Assembly (NCBI GenBank): GCA_032433765.1
Contig: JAVIAB010000159.1
Coordinates: 61,830,810-61,894,809 of the forward strand
DNA: 64,000 nucleotides
Source of the DNA: Megaustenia siamemsis
Lineage: Eukaryota > Mollusca > Gastropoda > Stylommatophora > Ariophantidae
Reading direction: 5' to 3'
Position 1 is the first letter of the stretch; each line of letters begins with the position of its first letter. Positions 57,991 to 64,000 of this stretch are shown piece by piece. The translations under genes and the position numbers were made by a program. A model generated the notes under the pieces. The model had not been told where the DNA came from, did no database searches, and saw nothing but the letters and a program-made list of their open reading frames with translations.

Positions 57991-58554
57991 CTTCTTCTTC
58001 TTCCTCTTTTCTCTTTTCACTGATACCTAAAAGGTGTCGTGGTTTATATCATTTGTCGTTCTTGTGCTGCTCGAATTGTCTGAATTAGTGATTTTCCTTT
58101 GTTGTTACATGTCTCTGTCACTGCATCCTTCCATCTTCTTCTGGGCCTTTCTCTTGGTATTTTTCCATTCATTCTCGAGAAGAACGCCCTTGGTGGTGAT
58201 TGGTAAGGGTTCATTCTGACCAGGTGGCCAAACCATTTAAGTTGTTGTTCTATATATTCTTGGCAGGGTTTTGTTTCTACTATTTTTCTTATGGTTTCAT
58301 TTGGTATTCTATCTCTTCTTGTGTTGTTTGTTACTTTTCTCAAGCAACGCATCTCACATGTATTGATCTTTCTTAAATGTGATTTAGAAAGGGTCCATAT
58401 TTTACTTTCATAGCAGAAAGTTGGAATGAAGATGCTATTTATTATTTGTTGTTTAGCTGGTATAGAAATGTTTGGATGTCTTAGCAATGGTGAAAGCTGG
58501 TATGTGACAGCATTTGCTTTTTGTATTCTCATGTCAATTTCTCTGTCTAGTTTT
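57991..58554 (-). mobile_element. 5'-truncated LINE (L-H) inserted in the transposase gene
   Basis: The minus strand encodes FIPTFCYESKIWTLSKSHLR, KINTCEMRCLRKVTNNTRRD and LKWFGHLVRMNP, a LINE C-terminal region open for 162 codons. Its 3' end is a (GAAGAA)n tail at 57991. CCAT at 57987-57990 and 58555-58558 may be a short target duplication. It splits the transposase between NESW and VNAHHT. Confidence 0.88.
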
Positions 58555-59046
58555 CCATGATTCGTTCAAATATACTTTATCATACTGTTCACTCCGCCGC
58601 TCACGGATCTGTCTCAGGTATTTGCTTCGAGCAACGACCACGTGTGGTTTTTCACAAATAATATTTCTGCCCCCAGCAGTTTTTTTTCTGAAAGTGAAGC
58701 CGGCTCCTCGCACACTCTTCCATAGAGTACTTTTAGAAATGTCAGTATTGCAGTCTGCATGCAATTTTAATTTCAAATTCCTGGGAGTAACAAGTACATT
58801 ATAAGCAAACATTTTCATTATATCACGTTTTATGACATCCATGTCAAAGCTGTCGACTTTCCTTTTCCTTCCTTGATTGACATGAGTGCAATCTGAGTCT
58901 TGTTTAATCCTACGAGAAAATGAAGATTTATTAAGACCAAGCGCGTGTTGCGTTCGTCTCTCTGGGTCATGAATATCACAATATAAATGCCCCATCTTGG
59001 ATTCCCTAAGGAAGTGCTGATATAGTAAAACAGCAACCTTTTGCAT
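58555..59046 (-). pseudogene. Transposase, N-terminal part (DNA-binding and first catalytic residue)
   Basis: The start codon is at 59046. The 164 codons include a basic helix-turn-helix-like region (RRTQHALGLNKSSFSRRIKQ), a second basic segment (GRKRKVDSFDMDVIKRDIMK) and the first catalytic block, read here as VYLNESW. Family members usually have YLDE[ST]W, so the first catalytic Asp appears to be replaced by Asn. A LINE follows directly after the Trp codon. Together with the C-terminal part the protein would be about 412 residues. Confidence 0.85.
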
Positions 59047-59501
59047 AGTTATAAATTTTCATTTCAAACACTAATTTAGATATACATGTTGTTTTTTAAA
59101 GTCAACAAATAGTCAAATGAGTCTTCACAAAATTAATAAAGATACGCCTTCCCTTCGGTAATTAATGACAAGGCCGTGGTGCTTCATGTTGTTCAATAAC
59201 AATTACGTTTTGTGCGCGGGATTTTCCTGAAGTTAGTGTTTCTGCAATAGCCAAACTATTTTACGTGGACGACCGCACCAAATTAATGTATATATCCTAA
59301 AATGGTGTCAAATTCGAACAAGGTGAATTTAATATAGCCTAAAGAAGAAATCTTTTAAACGAGATCCAATTTCTCAAAGCAAAAAATATTTCTATAAAGT
59401 CATCAATATTCTAAGATTGCATGCAAATTTTTAAAGTAAAATAACAAACGGTTATCACTCAAAACTAATTCAGGTGTGATTATTAATTTCTGAATGGACT
59501 A

Positions 59502-59690
59502 AAGTGCAACGGGAGTTCATCGGCGCTATATAAAACCAATTATGACCTATGGAAGTGAATCATGGACAGTAGACGAACAAAAGAAATGACGATTAGAAGC
59601 CACAGAGATGGGATTTCTCCGAAAAATGTTGAAAGTTCCCTGGAAAGCTAAAAAGACCAATGAGGACATACTCAAAAAAGCCAACACAAA
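59502..59690 (+). pseudogene. L-C type LINE fragment, right of the DNA transposon
   Basis: It continues the LINE interrupted at 56827: YIKPIMTYGSESWTVDE, then EMGFLRKMLKVPWKAKKTNED. It then changes abruptly into minus-strand L-A. Confidence 0.83.
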
Positions 59691-60040
59691 ATGGGAGCCT
59701 GCCTCTTTTACATTGTATTTCCACTTCAAATATTACTTATAGTAGGCTGTTGTGTCTTTTAACGTGCCCCAAAAATTTCATTTGTCTTGTCTTAATTGTA
59801 TTTAGTAGTTCTCTTGTTATTTTTATTTGTTTTAAAAATTAATCGTTTGTTTTCTTTTCTTTACATCCAATTCAGCGTATTCTTCTATAAATCTACATTT
59901 AAAAGGCTTCACTTTTCAATTCTGTTTTCTTGTCTGATGTCCATGTTTCTGCACCATACATAAATAATGAGAAAAATGTAACATTTTGCTATTCTTAGTT
60001 TTATCCCTGCTGTTATCTGGTTTGTTTTAGTATATATTTC
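59691..60040 (-). pseudogene. L-A LINE fragment, minus strand
   Basis: The reverse complement matches the L-A region around GAAACATGGACATCAGACAA and the CTACTATAAGTAATATTTGA area. No long frame remains. Confidence 0.8.
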
Positions 60041-60059
60041 ATAGCATTAAAATTACTTA

Positions 60060-61337
60060 TTGCCATACTTAGATACTAGTTTACAAGATACTTAGAGAGT
60101 GCTATACAAGATATTTACTTAGAGACTACTACACATGACACTTAGAGACTGCTATGCAAGATATTTACTTAGAGACTACTATACAAGATATTTACTTAGA
60201 GACTACTATAGAAGATATTTACTTAGAGACTACTATACAAGATATTTACTTAGAGACTACTATAGAAGATATTTACTTAGAGACTACTATACAAGATATT
60301 TACTTAGAGACTACTATACAAGATATTTACTTAGAGACTACTATAGAAGATATTTACTTAGAGACTACTATAGAAGATATTTACTTAGAGACTACTATAG
60401 AAGATATTTACTTAGAGACTACTATACAAGATATTTACTTAGAGACTACTATACAAGATATTTACTTAGAGACTACTATAGAAGATATTTACTTAGAGAC
60501 CACTATACAAGATATTTACTTAGAGACTACTATAGAAGATATTTACTTAGAGACTACTATAGAAGATATTTACTTAGAGACTACTATAGAAGATATTTAC
60601 TTAGAGACCACTATAGAAGATATTTACTTAGAGACTACTATACAAGATATTTACTTAGATACTACTATACAAGATATTTACTTAGAGACCACTATACAAG
60701 ATATTTACTTAGAGACTACTATACAAGATATTTACTTAGATACTACTATACAAGATATTTACTTAGATACCACTATACAAGATATTTACTTAGAGACCAC
60801 TATACAAGATATTTACTTAGAGACCACTATACAAGATATTTACTTAGAGACTACTATAGAAGATATTTACTTAGAGACTACTATAGAAGATATTTACTTA
60901 GAGACCACTATAGAAGATATTTACTTAGAGACTTCTATAGAAGATATTTACTTAGAGACTACTATAGAAGATATTTACTTAGAGACTACTATAGAAGATA
61001 TTTACTTAGAGACTACTATACAAGATATTTACTTAGATACTACTATACAAGATATTTACTTAGATACTACTATACAAGATATTTACTTAGAGACTACTAT
61101 ACAAGATATTTACTTAGAGACTACTATACAAGATATTTACTTAGAGACCACTATACAAGATATTTACTTAGATACTACTATACAAGATATTTACTTAGAG
61201 ACTACTATAGAAGATATTTACTTAGAGACTACTATACAAGATATTTACTTAGATACTACTATACAAGATATTTACTTAGAGACTACTATACAAGATATTT
61301 ACTTAGATACTACTATACAAGATATTTACTTAGAGAC
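60060..61337. repeat. 27-bp tandem array, about 47 units
   Basis: The unit is GAGACTACTATACAAGATAT then TTACTTA, with CAAG/GAAG and GAG/GAT variants. Two plus frames stay open over 400 codons (ETTIQDIYL and RDYYTRYLL repeats) only because the unit is nine codons long. L-F follows directly. Confidence 0.97.
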
Positions 61338-62640
61338 TACTCTACAAGGTGTTAGAAGGCATAGGCTGCCCCCCTAAATTACTTAGGCTGATAATTTCCT
61401 TCCATGAAGACATGAATGGCAAAGTCCATTTTGATGGGAGTCCATCAGAGAATTTCAAAGTCAACAAAGGAGTGAAACAGGGATGTGTCCTCGCCCCCAC
61501 CCTTTTTGGTATATTTTTTGCTGCCCTCCTAAATTACACCTTCGAAAACAGCTCAGGAGATATTTACATTCGCACTAGACCAGATGGCTCACTGTTCAAC
61601 CTAGCACGACTAAGAGCAAAAACCAAAACAAATGTTGCCCTACTTAAAGAATTTTTATTTGCTGACGATGCAGCCCTAGTCGCTCATAGTGAGGCCACCC
61701 TACAGTCGCTGATCAACAACCTGGATAAAGTATGCGACCTTTTTTCACTGTCAATTAATGTTCAGAAGACAGTAATACTAAATCAAGGTGACTTCAAACC
61801 TATATCTATTACTCTAAAAGACTGCCCATTAGAATCAGTACAGAAATTTACATATCTTGGATCCACAGTTACGCAAACCATCTCTCTTGATGAAGAAATA
61901 AACTGTCGAATTGGTAAGGCAGCTACGACCTTCGGCAAACTCACAAAAAGGGCATGGAACAACACGAAACTAACTCAAAAGACTAAACTCTTAATATATC
62001 AAACATGTGTGCTTAGCACACTATTATATGGATCCGAAACCTGGACAACATACTCAAACCAGGAAAAAAGACTAAATGTCTTCCACATGCGATGTCTCCG
62101 CAAAATAATGCACATCAAATGGCAGGACAAAATAACCAACTTAACTGTCCTGCAACGTGCTAAGACCCTAACAATCATGTCGATGCTCAGAAGTCGAAGG
62201 CTAAGATGGCTGGGGCATGTCCAACGGATGGAAGAAAAACGCATTCCTAGGCAAATACTATATGGCGAGCTAAAACACGGAAAACGACAAATCGGCAGAC
62301 CTAAACTACGATATAGAGATATCTGCAAATCATCTTTGAAAGACTTCTCCATCTGTGAAAACGACTGGCAACATCTGGCAAGTGATCGCACATCATGGAG
62401 AGCACGTATAAGGAACGGTATAACAACATTTGAGACTGTTCTAAGACAGGACTTAGAAGAGAAGAAACTCATGAAAAAGGATGGTAAACCGTGTGGACCA
62501 GCGAGCCTGACCTGTTCATTATGTGACCGCGTGTGTTTGTCAAACATTGGTAGAATTAGCCACGAGAGAAGCTGTTCGGCAAAAACAATACCTCAAAAAA
62601 ATACGCAATAGCCTCCACTAGACCGTCTGACAAGACGAAA
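61338..62640 (+). CDS. L-F LINE, C-terminal half of reverse transcriptase, one open frame (5'-truncated)
   Basis: An uninterrupted frame from the array (about 61349) to the stop at 62611 contains IGCPPKLLRLIISFHEDMNG, GVKQGCVLAPTLFG and the catalytic FADDAALVAHSE. Then come FTYLGSTVTQTISLDE, LLYGSETWTTYS, RRLRWLGHVQRMEEKR and a terminal Cys/His cluster (CSLCDRVCLSNIGRISHERSC-type). The endonuclease and the first part of the reverse transcriptase, including the FIDY-type catalytic Asp, are missing, so it cannot act alone. It is much less mutated than the copy at 53019, so it is younger. Confidence 0.9.
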
Positions 62641-62905
62641 AGGGTCATATATATATACTATACAAGATATTTACTTAGATACTACTATACAAGACATTTA
62701 GAGACTACTATACAAGATATTTACTTAGAGACTACTACACAAGACATTTAGAGACTACTGTACAAGACATTTAGAGTCTGCTATGCAAGATATTTACTTA
62801 GAGACTACTATACAAGATATGTACTTATAGAATACTAAACAAGATACTTAGAGATGACTAAAGTATATTTCTTTAAAGACAACTACACAAGATACTTAGA
62901 GACTT
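62641..62905. repeat. 27-bp array, right flank of L-F
   Basis: More diverged units of the same 27-mer, some shortened to ACAAGACATTTAGAGACTAC. Together with 60060-61337 they show that L-F sits inside the array. Confidence 0.9.
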
Positions 62906-63229
62906 CTATCAGTGGGTTTTAAAGTACAATCGTTTTGATACTAAAGACATTTAGATGAGATGTCCAGAGCGTGTCACTAACAGTAAAAGGAAGGGCAACA
63001 TCGAAACAAGCGACATGTAAAAAGGAATCGGGAAATTTGAGGATGAAGGGAAAATGCCAAATTGATGTATGTTAGTGGAGGAAATACATTGAAGGAAACT
63101 AATGAGAGGCATAACAATATGATCATGCAGTCATGGCACATAATGCTGATTTAATGATTCAATCAAATGATTACCTTTTCGCTTCTGATGGGCAGTTTTT
63201 GTTCGCTTGTTTTGTTTTTTCTTAAACAG
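62906..63229 (+). other. End of intron 2
   Basis: Non-repetitive AT-rich sequence ending in the polypyrimidine tract TTTTGTTTTTTCTTAAACAG, the acceptor of exon 3. Confidence 0.6.
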
Positions 63230-63357
63230 GCTGGAAGATGCCTTACTAAAATGTCATGCAGTTCACTTGCCTCAATGTACAAAATCTTATTTCCACCTAC
63301 TTATGAAAGGTGCAGAGGTCGCTGTCACGTACATCTGTTCGGAAGAGGGTCGCGCAG
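63230..63357 (+). CDS. Secreted Cys-rich protein, exon 3
   Basis: The acceptor is TTTTTTCTTAAACAG|G and the donor is CGCGCAG|GTATAG at 63358. The first base completes the phase-2 codon of exon 2 to CAG (Gln). The 128-bp exon then encodes LEDALLKCHAVHLPQC, a helical-looking middle and VAVTYICSEEGRA, and ends in phase 1. With exons 1 and 2 the N-terminal 108 residues have a signal peptide and seven cysteines outside it. The Cys pattern and the YxC-acidic-G ending recall small secreted or hemolymph-type proteins of invertebrates (27-kDa hemolymph or DUF19-like). That likeness is weak and no function is claimed. The gene continues beyond the window. Confidence 0.8.
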
Positions 63358-63811
63358 GTATAGTAGTTTTGTTTATCATTAACACTATGCTATCAATAAC
63401 ATTATATACAGGAATATAGCTTCTCTCGAAGTAAGCCCTGATGAATTAGCAGTTGATACGGGCACTGAATAGAGAGATCATGTTGATATGGTAATTGTAT
63501 GAATAAGAGGACTGCCAACATTTTCGGTGCTTTTTAACAGAAATTACATTCAAGGTCACGGTCAACAGTGTAGGTATCATGGATCAACTATTTAGAAGTT
63601 GTAAAATATGACAAAGGAGTGAGCTTGGCACTCATTGTGAAAGTCTGGTATCTCAAATGTTCGTTCGTTTTATAATAAAACTAAACAACAGTCATAGACC
63701 TAAGAATTAAAAACTGTCTTGGTTCGAAAATATATATAAGCCTGTACATCCTTAGTATGTGTTTCCTAACATAACTCAGCTATTTATCCCAAGATTGATT
63801 TAATAATTGCT

Positions 63812-63854
<43 letters not shown>

Positions 63855-63887
63855 GTATATATATATATTCCAATTTTGAATCAATAA
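63358..63887 (+). other. Intron 3 with a TA microsatellite
   Basis: AT-rich intronic sequence. A (TA)n run with TG interruptions lies at about 63812-63868. Nothing else is seen. Confidence 0.6.
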
Positions 63888-64000
63888 ATACCTGCTTCAT
63901 AGACTACACCAAAGCTTTTGATAGAGTACACCTTAAACAAACTTATACACGACCTGAAAAGATATACATCTAGATAACATATACATATGACTAATATGTA
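63888..64000 (+). pseudogene. L-A LINE fragment running off the right edge
   Basis: CTGCTTCATAGACTACACCA and the following bases match positions 1410-1510 of the intact L-A copy (FIDYTKAFDRVH). A one-base change after ACCTTAAACAA shifts the frame. Confidence 0.88.

Larger units (their letters stand above)
56827..59501 (-). mobile_element. Tc1/mariner-type DNA transposon with ~95-bp terminal inverted repeats
   Basis: The element 56829-59499 is flanked by TA (56827-56828 and 59500-59501). The left end, GTCCGTTCAGAAATTCATAA and onward, matches the reverse complement of the right end (GTCCATTCAGAAATTAATAA and onward) with about 90 percent identity over some 75 bp and more weakly to about 95 bp. 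A transposase gene lies on the minus strand and is split by a LINE insertion. L-C sequence flanks it on both sides. Confidence 0.93.

Noticed and set aside
60135..61377. Two 400-codon plus-strand frames of nonapeptide repeats
   Set aside because: Produced by the 27-bp satellite; no start context, signal peptide or non-repeat coding part.

Overview
The window looks like part of a mollusc chromosome, most likely a heterobranch gastropod. The main reason is a single-exon receptor (9563-13263) combining a C-type lectin domain, LDL-receptor class A modules, leucine-rich repeats and a rhodopsin-type seven-helix domain. This resembles the GRL101-like receptors known from pond snails. Spliced genes with signal-peptide exons, RTE-like LINEs with (ATG)n tails, tRNA-derived SINEs, a Penelope-like fragment and a Tc1/mariner-type transposon all fit an animal genome. 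Nothing looks bacterial, and there is no rRNA, intact tRNA or CRISPR array. Species assignment is inference.

Two host genes can be supported. (1) The receptor exon on the + strand; its signal-peptide exon lies upstream and was not found. (2) A secreted Cys-rich protein gene on the + strand, assembled here from three short exons (44146-44200, 49718-49859, 63230-63357). Their splice phases agree (1/1, 2/2, ending in phase 1), and the gene continues past the right edge. Its introns of 5.5 and 13.4 kb are filled with repeats. A possible minus-strand terminal exon at 17804-18055 is much less certain.

Everything else is mobile or tandemly repeated DNA. For reading, LINE families are labelled L-A to L-I; these are my own labels, based on shared sequence within the window. 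L-A (1-2490) keeps a long intact endonuclease/reverse-transcriptase frame, and the other copies are truncated, nested or shifted. Layout: L-A, a TATC-type microsatellite, an L-B tail and a SINE cluster (1-5.7 kb); 67-bp and 33-bp arrays (6.1-9.5 kb); receptor exon (9.6-13.3 kb); nested LINEs, SINEs and a 44/51/69-bp array (13.4-21.4 kb); a 5.9-kb 34-bp array (21.4-27.3 kb); minus-strand LINEs L-C, L-D and L-E plus another 33-bp array (28.4-36 kb); small arrays seeded near LINE ends (36.3-37.6 kb); a degenerate ~49-bp array (38.8-41 kb); a Penelope-type terminal region and L-F (41-43.5 kb); the secreted-protein gene with its repeat-filled introns (44.1-63.4 kb); and a final L-A fragment.

The most informative observations are: an array of about 53 units, many carrying a perfect 5' splice-donor motif, directly upstream of the receptor exon; a SINE family whose 3' tail is poly(T), shown by a perfect 13-bp target duplication; a 39-bp target duplication dating one LINE insertion inside another; a Tc1/mariner-type element with long inverted repeats and about 83 residues between its second and third catalytic acids; a 33-bp satellite split by LINE insertion; and a satellite born from the 3' end of a LINE.
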